From positions 1-29,820 of the forward strand of contig CAAHFI010244851.1 in assembly GCA_900893395.1 (NCBI GenBank): a stretch of DNA of 29,820 nucleotides, in the 5' to 3' direction. The notes beneath the pieces were generated by a model. It was given only the letters and a program-made list of their open reading frames with translations, was not told the origin of the DNA and ran no database searches. This document shows positions 9,367 through 21,332 of this stretch, piece by piece. A program made the position numbers and the translations under genes. Each line of letters opens with the position of its first letter. The stretch's first letter is position 1. Source of the stretch: Euglena gracilis. Taxonomy: Eukaryota; Euglenozoa; Euglenophyceae; Euglenales; Euglenaceae.

Positions 9367-12300
9367 TTGCGAAGGGTGCCGAGCAGACAGGCACAAATTT
9401 GCGGGCGGTGGGCGTGCGTAAAACGCAGCGGTTACCGCCCGGGAGGCGCAAAATAGCACCGGAGTAACGGACGCCCCAAAAACGTCATTTTTCGGTCATT
9501 TTCGGCCGAAATCGGCGGCGCCGGCACTCCAAAAACGAGCGGTCTGCCCCGGCTAGAGGTCGGCGATCCTTTATATCATAGTTGCGAAGGGTGCCGAGCA
9601 GACAGGCACAAATTTGCGGGCGGTGGGCGTGCGTAAAACGCAGCGGTTACCGCCCGGGAGGCGCAAAATAGCACCGGAGTAACGGACGCCCCAAAAACGT
9701 CATTTTTCGGTCATTTTCGGCCGAAATCGGCGGCGCCGGCACTCCAAAAACGAGCGGTCTGCCCCGGCTAGAGGTCGGCGATCCTTTATATCATAGTTGC
9801 GAAGGGTGCCGAGCAGACAGGCACAAATTTGCGGGCGGTGGGCGTGCGTAAAACGCAGCGGTTACCGCCCGGGAGGCGCAAAATAGCACCGGAGTAACGG
9901 ACGCCCCAAAAACGTCATTTTTCGGTCATTTTCGGCCGAAATCGGCGGCGCCGGCACTCCAAAAACGAGCGGTCTGCCCCGGCTAGAGGTCGGCGATCCT
10001 TTATCATAGTTGCGAAGGGTGCCGAGCAGACAGGCACAAATTTGCGGGCGGTGGGCGTGCGTAAAACGCAGCGGTTACCGCCCGGGAGGCGCAAAATAGC
10101 ACCGGAGTAACGGACGCCCCAAAAACGTCATTTTTCGGTCATTTTCGGCCGAAATCGGCGGCGCCGGCACTCCAAAAACGAGCGGTCTGCCCCGGCTAGA
10201 GGTCGGCGATCCTTTATCATAGTTGCGAAGGGTGCCGAGCAGACAGGCACAAATTTGCGGGCGGTGGGCGTGCGTAAAACGCAGCGGTTACCGCCCGGGA
10301 GGCGCAAAATAGCACCGGAGTAACGGACGCCCCAAAAACGTCATTTTTCGGTCATTTTCGGCCGAAATCGGCGGCGCCGGCACTCCAAAAACGAGCGGTC
10401 TGCCCCGGCTAGAGGTCGGCGATCCTTTATATCATAGTTGCGAAGGGTGCCGAGCAGACAGGCACAAATTTGCGGGCGGTGGGCGTGCGTAAAACGCAGC
10501 GGTTACCGCCCGGGAGGCGCAAAATAGCACCGGAGTAACGGACGCCCCAAAAACGTCATTTTTCGGTCATTTTCGGCCGAAATCGGCGGCGCCGGCACTC
10601 CAAAAACGAGCGGTCTGCCCCGGCTAGAGGTCGGCGATCCTTTATCATAGTTGCGAAGGGTGCCGAGCAGACAGGCACAAATTTGCGGGCGGTGGGCGTG
10701 CGTAAAACGCAGCGGTTACCGCCCGGGAGGCGCAAAATAGCACCGGAGTAACGGACGCCCCAAAAACGTCATTTTTCGGTCATTTTCGGCCGAAATCGGC
10801 GGCGCCGGCACTCCAAAAACGAGCGGTCTGCCCCGGCTAGAGGTCGGCGATCCTTTATATCATAGTTGCGAAGGGTGCCGAGCAGACAGGCACAAATTTG
10901 CGGGCGGTGGGCGTGCGTAAAACGCAGCGGTTACCGCCCGGGAGGCGCAAAATAGCACCGGAGTAACGGACGCCCCAAAAACGTCATTTTTCGGTCATTT
11001 TCGGCCGAAATCGGCGGCGCCGGCACTCCAAAAACGAGCGGTCTGCCCCGGCTAGAGGTCGGCGATCCTTTATATCATAGTTGCGAAGGGTGCCGAGCAG
11101 ACAGGCACAAATTTGCGGGCGGTGGGCGTGCGTAAAACGCAGCGGTTACCGCCCGGGAGGCGCAAAATAGCACCGGAGTAACGGACGCCCCAAAAACGTC
11201 ATTTTTCGGTCATTTTCGGCCGAAATCGGCGGCGCCGGCACTCCAAAAACGAGCGGTCTGCCCCGGCTAGAGGTCGGCGATCCTTTATCATAGTTGCGAA
11301 GGGTGCCGAGCAGACAGGCACAAATTTGCGGGCGGTGGGCGTGCGTAAAACGCAGCGGTTACCGCCCGGGAGGCGCAAAATAGCACCGGAGTAACGGACG
11401 CCCCAAAAACGTCATTTTTCGGTCATTTTCGGCCGAAATCGGCGGCGCCGGCACTCCAAAAACGAGCGGTCTGCCCCGGCTAGAGGTCGGCGATCCTTTA
11501 TATCATAGTTGCGAAGGGTGCCGAGCAGACAGGCACAAATTTGCGGGCGGTGGGCGTGCGTAAAACGCAGCGGTTACCGCCCGGGAGGCGCAAAATAGCA
11601 CCGGAGTAACGGACGCCCCAAAAACGTCATTTTTCGGTCATTTTCGGCCGAAATCGGCGGCGCCGGCACTCCAAAAACGAGCGGTCTGCCCCGGCTAGAG
11701 GTCGGCGATCCTTTATATCATAGTTGCGAAGGGTGCCGAGCAGACAGGCACAAATTTGCGGGCGGTGGGCGTGCGTAAAACGCAGCGGTTACCGCCCGGG
11801 AGGCGCAAAATAGCACCGGAGTAACGGACGCCCCAAAAACGTCATTTTTCGGTCATTTTCGGCCGAAATCGGCGGCGCCGGCACTCCAAAAACGAGCGGT
11901 CTGCCCCGGCTAGAGGTCGGCGATCCTTTATATCATAGTTGCGAAGGGTGCCGAGCAGACAGGCACAAATTTGCGGGCGGTGGGCGTGCGTAAAACGCAG
12001 CGGTTACCGCCCGGGAGGCGCAAAATAGCACCGGAGTAACGGACGCCCCAAAAACGTCATTTTTCGGTCATTTTCGGCCGAAATCGGCGGCGCCGGCACT
12101 CCAAAAACGAGCGGTCTGCCCCGGCTAGAGGTCGGCGATCCTTTATATCATAGTTGCGAAGGGTGCCGAGCAGACAGGCACAAATTTGCGGGCGGTGGGC
12201 GTGCGTAAAACGCAGCGGTTACCGCCCGGGAGGCGCAAAATAGCACCGGAGTAACGGACGCCCCAAAAACGTCATTTTTCGGTCATTTTCGGCCGAAATC

Positions 12301-14500
12301 GGCGGCGCCGGCACTCCAAAAACGAGCGGTCTGCCCCGGCTAGAGGTCGGCGATCCTTTATCATAGTTGCGAAGGGTGCCGAGCAGACAGGCACAAATTT
12401 GCGGGCGGTGGGCGTGCGTAAAACGCAGCGGTTACCGCCCGGGAGGCGCAAAATAGCACCGGAGTAACGGACGCCCCAAAAACGTCATTTTTCGGTCATT
12501 TTCGGCCGAAATCGGCGGCGCCGGCACTCCAAAAACGAGCGGTCTGCCCCGGCTAGAGGTCGGCGATCCTTTATCATAGTTGCGAAGGGTGCCGAGCAGA
12601 CAGGCACAAATTTGCGGGCGGTGGGCGTGCGTAAAACGCAGCGGTTACCGCCCGGGAGGCGCAAAATAGCACCGGAGTAACGGACGCCCCAAAAACGTCA
12701 TTTTTCGGTCATTTTCGGCCGAAATCGGCGGCGCCGGCACTCCAAAAACGAGCGGTCTGCCCCGGCTAGAGGTCGGCGATCCTTTATATCATAGTTGCGA
12801 AGGGTGCCGAGCAGACAGGCACAAATTTGCGGGCGGTGGGCGTGCGTAAAACGCAGCGGTTACCGCCCGGGAGGCGCAAAATAGCACCGGAGTAACGGAC
12901 GCCCCAAAAACGTCATTTTTCGGTCATTTTCGGCCGAAATCGGCGGCGCCGGCACTCCAAAAACGAGCGGTCTGCCCCGGCTAGAGGTCGGCGATCCTTT
13001 ATCATAGTTGCGAAGGGTGCCGAGCAGACAGGCACAAATTTGCGGGCGGTGGGCGTGCGTAAAACGCAGCGGTTACCGCCCGGGAGGCGCAAAATAGCAC
13101 CGGAGTAACGGACGCCCCAAAAACGTCATTTTTCGGTCATTTTCGGCCGAAATCGGCGGCGCCGGCACTCCAAAAACGAGCGGTCTGCCCCGGCTAGAGG
13201 TCGGCGATCCTTTATATCATAGTTGCGAAGGGTGCCGAGCAGACAGGCACAAATTTGCGGGCGGTGGGCGTGCGTAAAACGCAGCGGTTACCGCCCGGGA
13301 GGCGCAAAATAGCACCGGAGTAACGGACGCCCCAAAAACGTCATTTTTCGGTCATTTTCGGCCGAAATCGGCGGCGCCGGCACTCCAAAAACGAGCGGTC
13401 TGCCCCGGCTAGAGGTCGGCGATCCTTTATATCATAGTTGCGAAGGGTGCCGAGCAGACAGGCACAAATTTGCGGGCGGTGGGCGTGCGTAAAACGCAGC
13501 GGTTACCGCCCGGGAGGCGCAAAATAGCACCGGAGTAACGGACGCCCCAAAAACGTCATTTTTCGGTCATTTTCGGCCGAAATCGGCGGCGCCGGCACTC
13601 CAAAAACGAGCGGTCTGCCCCGGCTAGAGGTCGGCGATCCTTTATCATAGTTGCGAAGGGTGCCGAGCAGACAGGCACAAATTTGCGGGCGGTGGGCGTG
13701 CGTAAAACGCAGCGGTTACCGCCCGGGAGGCGCAAAATAGCACCGGAGTAACGGACGCCCCAAAAACGTCATTTTTCGGTCATTTTCGGCCGAAATCGGC
13801 GGCGCCGGCACTCCAAAAACGAGCGGTCTGCCCCGGCTAGAGGTCGGCGATCCTTTATATCATAGTTGCGAAGGGTGCCGAGCAGACAGGCACAAATTTG
13901 CGGGCGGTGGGCGTGCGTAAAACGCAGCGGTTACCGCCCGGGAGGCGCAAAATAGCACCGGAGTAACGGACGCCCCAAAAACGTCATTTTTCGGTCATTT
14001 TCGGCCGAAATCGGCGGCGCCGGCACTCCAAAAACGAGCGGTCTGCCCCGGCTAGAGGTCGGCGATCCTTTATATCATAGTTGCGAAGGGTGCCGAGCAG
14101 ACAGGCACAAATTTGCGGGCGGTGGGCGTGCGTAAAACGCAGCGGTTACCGCCCGGGAGGCGCAAAATAGCACCGGAGTAACGGACGCCCCAAAAACGTC
14201 ATTTTTCGGTCATTTTCGGCCGAAATCGGCGGCGCCGGCACTCCAAAAACGAGCGGTCTGCCCCGGCTAGAGGTCGGCGATCCTTTATATCATAGTTGCG
14301 AAGGGTGCCGAGCAGACAGGCACAAATTTGCGGGCGGTGGGCGTGCGTAAAACGCAGCGGTTACCGCCCGGGAGGCGCAAAATAGCACCGGAGTAACGGA
14401 CGCCCCAAAAACGTCATTTTTCGGTCATTTTCGGCCGAAATCGGCGGCGCCGGCACTCCAAAAACGAGCGGTCTGCCCCGGCTAGAGGTCGGCGATCCTT
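9367..14500. repeat. Possible 11-monomer higher-order repeat, period 2357 bp
   Basis: The long/short states of junctions 45-56 are the same as those of junctions 56-67: 1100101101 11. The distances from junction 45 (9568) to 56 (11925) and from 56 to 67 (14282) are both 2357 bases, made of seven long and four short units. As I see no other variation in the core, the sequence is exactly periodic at 2357 bp over this span. At the same lag, junctions 41-70 agree at 25 of 30 positions. By a rough count, a 12-state match somewhere among 80 random states is not rare (expected about 0.4), so this is suggestive only. Confidence 0.4.
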
Positions 14501-17500
14501 TATCATAGTTGCGAAGGGTGCCGAGCAGACAGGCACAAATTTGCGGGCGGTGGGCGTGCGTAAAACGCAGCGGTTACCGCCCGGGAGGCGCAAAATAGCA
14601 CCGGAGTAACGGACGCCCCAAAAACGTCATTTTTCGGTCATTTTCGGCCGAAATCGGCGGCGCCGGCACTCCAAAAACGAGCGGTCTGCCCCGGCTAGAG
14701 GTCGGCGATCCTTTATCATAGTTGCGAAGGGTGCCGAGCAGACAGGCACAAATTTGCGGGCGGTGGGCGTGCGTAAAACGCAGCGGTTACCGCCCGGGAG
14801 GCGCAAAATAGCACCGGAGTAACGGACGCCCCAAAAACGTCATTTTTCGGTCATTTTCGGCCGAAATCGGCGGCGCCGGCACTCCAAAAACGAGCGGTCT
14901 GCCCCGGCTAGAGGTCGGCGATCCTTTATCATAGTTGCGAAGGGTGCCGAGCAGACAGGCACAAATTTGCGGGCGGTGGGCGTGCGTAAAACGCAGCGGT
15001 TACCGCCCGGGAGGCGCAAAATAGCACCGGAGTAACGGACGCCCCAAAAACGTCATTTTTCGGTCATTTTCGGCCGAAATCGGCGGCGCCGGCACTCCAA
15101 AAACGAGCGGTCTGCCCCGGCTAGAGGTCGGCGATCCTTTATATCATAGTTGCGAAGGGTGCCGAGCAGACAGGCACAAATTTGCGGGCGGTGGGCGTGC
15201 GTAAAACGCAGCGGTTACCGCCCGGGAGGCGCAAAATAGCACCGGAGTAACGGACGCCCCAAAAACGTCATTTTTCGGTCATTTTCGGCCGAAATCGGCG
15301 GCGCCGGCACTCCAAAAACGAGCGGTCTGCCCCGGCTAGAGGTCGGCGATCCTTTATCATAGTTGCGAAGGGTGCCGAGCAGACAGGCACAAATTTGCGG
15401 GCGGTGGGCGTGCGTAAAACGCAGCGGTTACCGCCCGGGAGGCGCAAAATAGCACCGGAGTAACGGACGCCCCAAAAACGTCATTTTTCGGTCATTTTCG
15501 GCCGAAATCGGCGGCGCCGGCACTCCAAAAACGAGCGGTCTGCCCCGGCTAGAGGTCGGCGATCCTTTATCATAGTTGCGAAGGGTGCCGAGCAGACAGG
15601 CACAAATTTGCGGGCGGTGGGCGTGCGTAAAACGCAGCGGTTACCGCCCGGGAGGCGCAAAATAGCACCGGAGTAACGGACGCCCCAAAAACGTCATTTT
15701 TCGGTCATTTTCGGCCGAAATCGGCGGCGCCGGCACTCCAAAAACGAGCGGTCTGCCCCGGCTAGAGGTCGGCGATCCTTTATATCATAGTTGCGAAGGG
15801 TGCCGAGCAGACAGGCACAAATTTGCGGGCGGTGGGCGTGCGTAAAACGCAGCGGTTACCGCCCGGGAGGCGCAAAATAGCACCGGAGTAACGGACGCCC
15901 CAAAAACGTCATTTTTCGGTCATTTTCGGCCGAAATCGGCGGCGCCGGCACTCCAAAAACGAGCGGTCTGCCCCGGCTAGAGGTCGGCGATCCTTTATAT
16001 CATAGTTGCGAAGGGTGCCGAGCAGACAGGCACAAATTTGCGGGCGGTGGGCGTGCGTAAAACGCAGCGGTTACCGCCCGGGAGGCGCAAAATAGCACCG
16101 GAGTAACGGACGCCCCAAAAACGTCATTTTTCGGTCATTTTCGGCCGAAATCGGCGGCGCCGGCACTCCAAAAACGAGCGGTCTGCCCCGGCTAGAGGTC
16201 GGCGATCCTTTATCATAGTTGCGAAGGGTGCCGAGCAGACAGGCACAAATTTGCGGGCGGTGGGCGTGCGTAAAACGCAGCGGTTACCGCCCGGGAGGCG
16301 CAAAATAGCACCGGAGTAACGGACGCCCCAAAAACGTCATTTTTCGGTCATTTTCGGCCGAAATCGGCGGCGCCGGCACTCCAAAAACGAGCGGTCTGCC
16401 CCGGCTAGAGGTCGGCGATCCTTTATATCATAGTTGCGAAGGGTGCCGAGCAGACAGGCACAAATTTGCGGGCGGTGGGCGTGCGTAAAACGCAGCGGTT
16501 ACCGCCCGGGAGGCGCAAAATAGCACCGGAGTAACGGACGCCCCAAAAACGTCATTTTTCGGTCATTTTCGGCCGAAATCGGCGGCGCCGGCACTCCAAA
16601 AACGAGCGGTCTGCCCCGGCTAGAGGTCGGCGATCCTTTATATCATAGTTGCGAAGGGTGCCGAGCAGACAGGCACAAATTTGCGGGCGGTGGGCGTGCG
16701 TAAAACGCAGCGGTTACCGCCCGGGAGGCGCAAAATAGCACCGGAGTAACGGACGCCCCAAAAACGTCATTTTTCGGTCATTTTCGGCCGAAATCGGCGG
16801 CGCCGGCACTCCAAAAACGAGCGGTCTGCCCCGGCTAGAGGTCGGCGATCCTTTATCATAGTTGCGAAGGGTGCCGAGCAGACAGGCACAAATTTGCGGG
16901 CGGTGGGCGTGCGTAAAACGCAGCGGTTACCGCCCGGGAGGCGCAAAATAGCACCGGAGTAACGGACGCCCCAAAAACGTCATTTTTCGGTCATTTTCGG
17001 CCGAAATCGGCGGCGCCGGCACTCCAAAAACGAGCGGTCTGCCCCGGCTAGAGGTCGGCGATCCTTTATCATAGTTGCGAAGGGTGCCGAGCAGACAGGC
17101 ACAAATTTGCGGGCGGTGGGCGTGCGTAAAACGCAGCGGTTACCGCCCGGGAGGCGCAAAATAGCACCGGAGTAACGGACGCCCCAAAAACGTCATTTTT
17201 CGGTCATTTTCGGCCGAAATCGGCGGCGCCGGCACTCCAAAAACGAGCGGTCTGCCCCGGCTAGAGGTCGGCGATCCTTTATCATAGTTGCGAAGGGTGC
17301 CGAGCAGACAGGCACAAATTTGCGGGCGGTGGGCGTGCGTAAAACGCAGCGGTTACCGCCCGGGAGGCGCAAAATAGCACCGGAGTAACGGACGCCCCAA
17401 AAACGTCATTTTTCGGTCATTTTCGGCCGAAATCGGCGGCGCCGGCACTCCAAAAACGAGCGGTCTGCCCCGGCTAGAGGTCGGCGATCCTTTATCATAG

Positions 17501-20500
17501 TTGCGAAGGGTGCCGAGCAGACAGGCACAAATTTGCGGGCGGTGGGCGTGCGTAAAACGCAGCGGTTACCGCCCGGGAGGCGCAAAATAGCACCGGAGTA
17601 ACGGACGCCCCAAAAACGTCATTTTTCGGTCATTTTCGGCCGAAATCGGCGGCGCCGGCACTCCAAAAACGAGCGGTCTGCCCCGGCTAGAGGTCGGCGA
17701 TCCTTTATATCATAGTTGCGAAGGGTGCCGAGCAGACAGGCACAAATTTGCGGGCGGTGGGCGTGCGTAAAACGCAGCGGTTACCGCCCGGGAGGCGCAA
17801 AATAGCACCGGAGTAACGGACGCCCCAAAAACGTCATTTTTCGGTCATTTTCGGCCGAAATCGGCGGCGCCGGCACTCCAAAAACGAGCGGTCTGCCCCG
17901 GCTAGAGGTCGGCGATCCTTTATCATAGTTGCGAAGGGTGCCGAGCAGACAGGCACAAATTTGCGGGCGGTGGGCGTGCGTAAAACGCAGCGGTTACCGC
18001 CCGGGAGGCGCAAAATAGCACCGGAGTAACGGACGCCCCAAAAACGTCATTTTTCGGTCATTTTCGGCCGAAATCGGCGGCGCCGGCACTCCAAAAACGA
18101 GCGGTCTGCCCCGGCTAGAGGTCGGCGATCCTTTATCATAGTTGCGAAGGGTGCCGAGCAGACAGGCACAAATTTGCGGGCGGTGGGCGTGCGTAAAACG
18201 CAGCGGTTACCGCCCGGGAGGCGCAAAATAGCACCGGAGTAACGGACGCCCCAAAAACGTCATTTTTCGGTCATTTTCGGCCGAAATCGGCGGCGCCGGC
18301 ACTCCAAAAACGAGCGGTCTGCCCCGGCTAGAGGTCGGCGATCCTTTATCATAGTTGCGAAGGGTGCCGAGCAGACAGGCACAAATTTGCGGGCGGTGGG
18401 CGTGCGTAAAACGCAGCGGTTACCGCCCGGGAGGCGCAAAATAGCACCGGAGTAACGGACGCCCCAAAAACGTCATTTTTCGGTCATTTTCGGCCGAAAT
18501 CGGCGGCGCCGGCACTCCAAAAACGAGCGGTCTGCCCCGGCTAGAGGTCGGCGATCCTTTATCATAGTTGCGAAGGGTGCCGAGCAGACAGGCACAAATT
18601 TGCGGGCGGTGGGCGTGCGTAAAACGCAGCGGTTACCGCCCGGGAGGCGCAAAATAGCACCGGAGTAACGGACGCCCCAAAAACGTCATTTTTCGGTCAT
18701 TTTCGGCCGAAATCGGCGGCGCCGGCACTCCAAAAACGAGCGGTCTGCCCCGGCTAGAGGTCGGCGATCCTTTATCATAGTTGCGAAGGGTGCCGAGCAG
18801 ACAGGCACAAATTTGCGGGCGGTGGGCGTGCGTAAAACGCAGCGGTTACCGCCCGGGAGGCGCAAAATAGCACCGGAGTAACGGACGCCCCAAAAACGTC
18901 ATTTTTCGGTCATTTTCGGCCGAAATCGGCGGCGCCGGCACTCCAAAAACGAGCGGTCTGCCCCGGCTAGAGGTCGGCGATCCTTTATATCATAGTTGCG
19001 AAGGGTGCCGAGCAGACAGGCACAAATTTGCGGGCGGTGGGCGTGCGTAAAACGCAGCGGTTACCGCCCGGGAGGCGCAAAATAGCACCGGAGTAACGGA
19101 CGCCCCAAAAACGTCATTTTTCGGTCATTTTCGGCCGAAATCGGCGGCGCCGGCACTCCAAAAACGAGCGGTCTGCCCCGGCTAGAGGTCGGCGATCCTT
19201 TATCATAGTTGCGAAGGGTGCCGAGCAGACAGGCACAAATTTGCGGGCGGTGGGCGTGCGTAAAACGCAGCGGTTACCGCCCGGGAGGCGCAAAATAGCA
19301 CCGGAGTAACGGACGCCCCAAAAACGTCATTTTTCGGTCATTTTCGGCCGAAATCGGCGGCGCCGGCACTCCAAAAACGAGCGGTCTGCCCCGGCTAGAG
19401 GTCGGCGATCCTTTATCATAGTTGCGAAGGGTGCCGAGCAGACAGGCACAAATTTGCGGGCGGTGGGCGTGCGTAAAACGCAGCGGTTACCGCCCGGGAG
19501 GCGCAAAATAGCACCGGAGTAACGGACGCCCCAAAAACGTCATTTTTCGGTCATTTTCGGCCGAAATCGGCGGCGCCGGCACTCCAAAAACGAGCGGTCT
19601 GCCCCGGCTAGAGGTCGGCGATCCTTTATCATAGTTGCGAAGGGTGCCGAGCAGACAGGCACAAATTTGCGGGCGGTGGGCGTGCGTAAAACGCAGCGGT
19701 TACCGCCCGGGAGGCGCAAAATAGCACCGGAGTAACGGACGCCCCAAAAACGTCATTTTTCGGTCATTTTCGGCCGAAATCGGCGGCGCCGGCACTCCAA
19801 AAACGAGCGGTCTGCCCCGGCTAGAGGTCGGCGATCCTTTATATCATAGTTGCGAAGGGTGCCGAGCAGACAGGCACAAATTTGCGGGCGGTGGGCGTGC
19901 GTAAAACGCAGCGGTTACCGCCCGGGAGGCGCAAAATAGCACCGGAGTAACGGACGCCCCAAAAACGTCATTTTTCGGTCATTTTCGGCCGAAATCGGCG
20001 GCGCCGGCACTCCAAAAACGAGCGGTCTGCCCCGGCTAGAGGTCGGCGATCCTTTATATCATAGTTGCGAAGGGTGCCGAGCAGACAGGCACAAATTTGC
20101 GGGCGGTGGGCGTGCGTAAAACGCAGCGGTTACCGCCCGGGAGGCGCAAAATAGCACCGGAGTAACGGACGCCCCAAAAACGTCATTTTTCGGTCATTTT
20201 CGGCCGAAATCGGCGGCGCCGGCACTCCAAAAACGAGCGGTCTGCCCCGGCTAGAGGTCGGCGATCCTTTATATCATAGTTGCGAAGGGTGCCGAGCAGA
20301 CAGGCACAAATTTGCGGGCGGTGGGCGTGCGTAAAACGCAGCGGTTACCGCCCGGGAGGCGCAAAATAGCACCGGAGTAACGGACGCCCCAAAAACGTCA
20401 TTTTTCGGTCATTTTCGGCCGAAATCGGCGGCGCCGGCACTCCAAAAACGAGCGGTCTGCCCCGGCTAGAGGTCGGCGATCCTTTATCATAGTTGCGAAG

Positions 20501-21332
20501 GGTGCCGAGCAGACAGGCACAAATTTGCGGGCGGTGGGCGTGCGTAAAACGCAGCGGTTACCGCCCGGGAGGCGCAAAATAGCACCGGAGTAACGGACGC
20601 CCCAAAAACGTCATTTTTCGGTCATTTTCGGCCGAAATCGGCGGCGCCGGCACTCCAAAAACGAGCGGTCTGCCCCGGCTAGAGGTCGGCGATCCTTTAT
20701 CATAGTTGCGAAGGGTGCCGAGCAGACAGGCACAAATTTGCGGGCGGTGGGCGTGCGTAAAACGCAGCGGTTACCGCCCGGGAGGCGCAAAATAGCACCG
20801 GAGTAACGGACGCCCCAAAAACGTCATTTTTCGGTCATTTTCGGCCGAAATCGGCGGCGCCGGCACTCCAAAAACGAGCGGTCTGCCCCGGCTAGAGGTC
20901 GGCGATCCTTTATCATAGTTGCGAAGGGTGCCGAGCAGACAGGCACAAATTTGCGGGCGGTGGGCGTGCGTAAAACGCAGCGGTTACCGCCCGGGAGGCG
21001 CAAAATAGCACCGGAGTAACGGACGCCCCAAAAACGTCATTTTTCGGTCATTTTCGGCCGAAATCGGCGGCGCCGGCACTCCAAAAACGAGCGGTCTGCC
21101 CCGGCTAGAGGTCGGCGATCCTTTATCATAGTTGCGAAGGGTGCCGAGCAGACAGGCACAAATTTGCGGGCGGTGGGCGTGCGTAAAACGCAGCGGTTAC
21201 CGCCCGGGAGGCGCAAAATAGCACCGGAGTAACGGACGCCCCAAAAACGTCATTTTTCGGTCATTTTCGGCCGAAATCGGCGGCGCCGGCACTCCAAAAA
21301 CGAGCGGTCTGCCCCGGCTAGAGGTCGGCGAT

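Larger units (their letters stand above)
4561..21332. repeat. Homogenised core, about 79 near-identical monomers
   Basis: By eye no substitution and no indel occurs outside the two-state site. The measured length of junctions 20 to 100 (17114 bases) matches 38 long plus 41 short plus one 212-bp unit (TTTATATAG at about 7647-7655) minus the single A near 4560. Such uniformity over almost 17 kb implies very recent amplification or strong homogenisation, or else consensus smoothing by an assembler. States from junction 20 to 99 (1 long, 0 short, X the 212-bp unit): 1011100111 010001X101 0101011001 0110111100 1011011100 0100110110 0001000001 0001110000. Confidence 0.93.
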
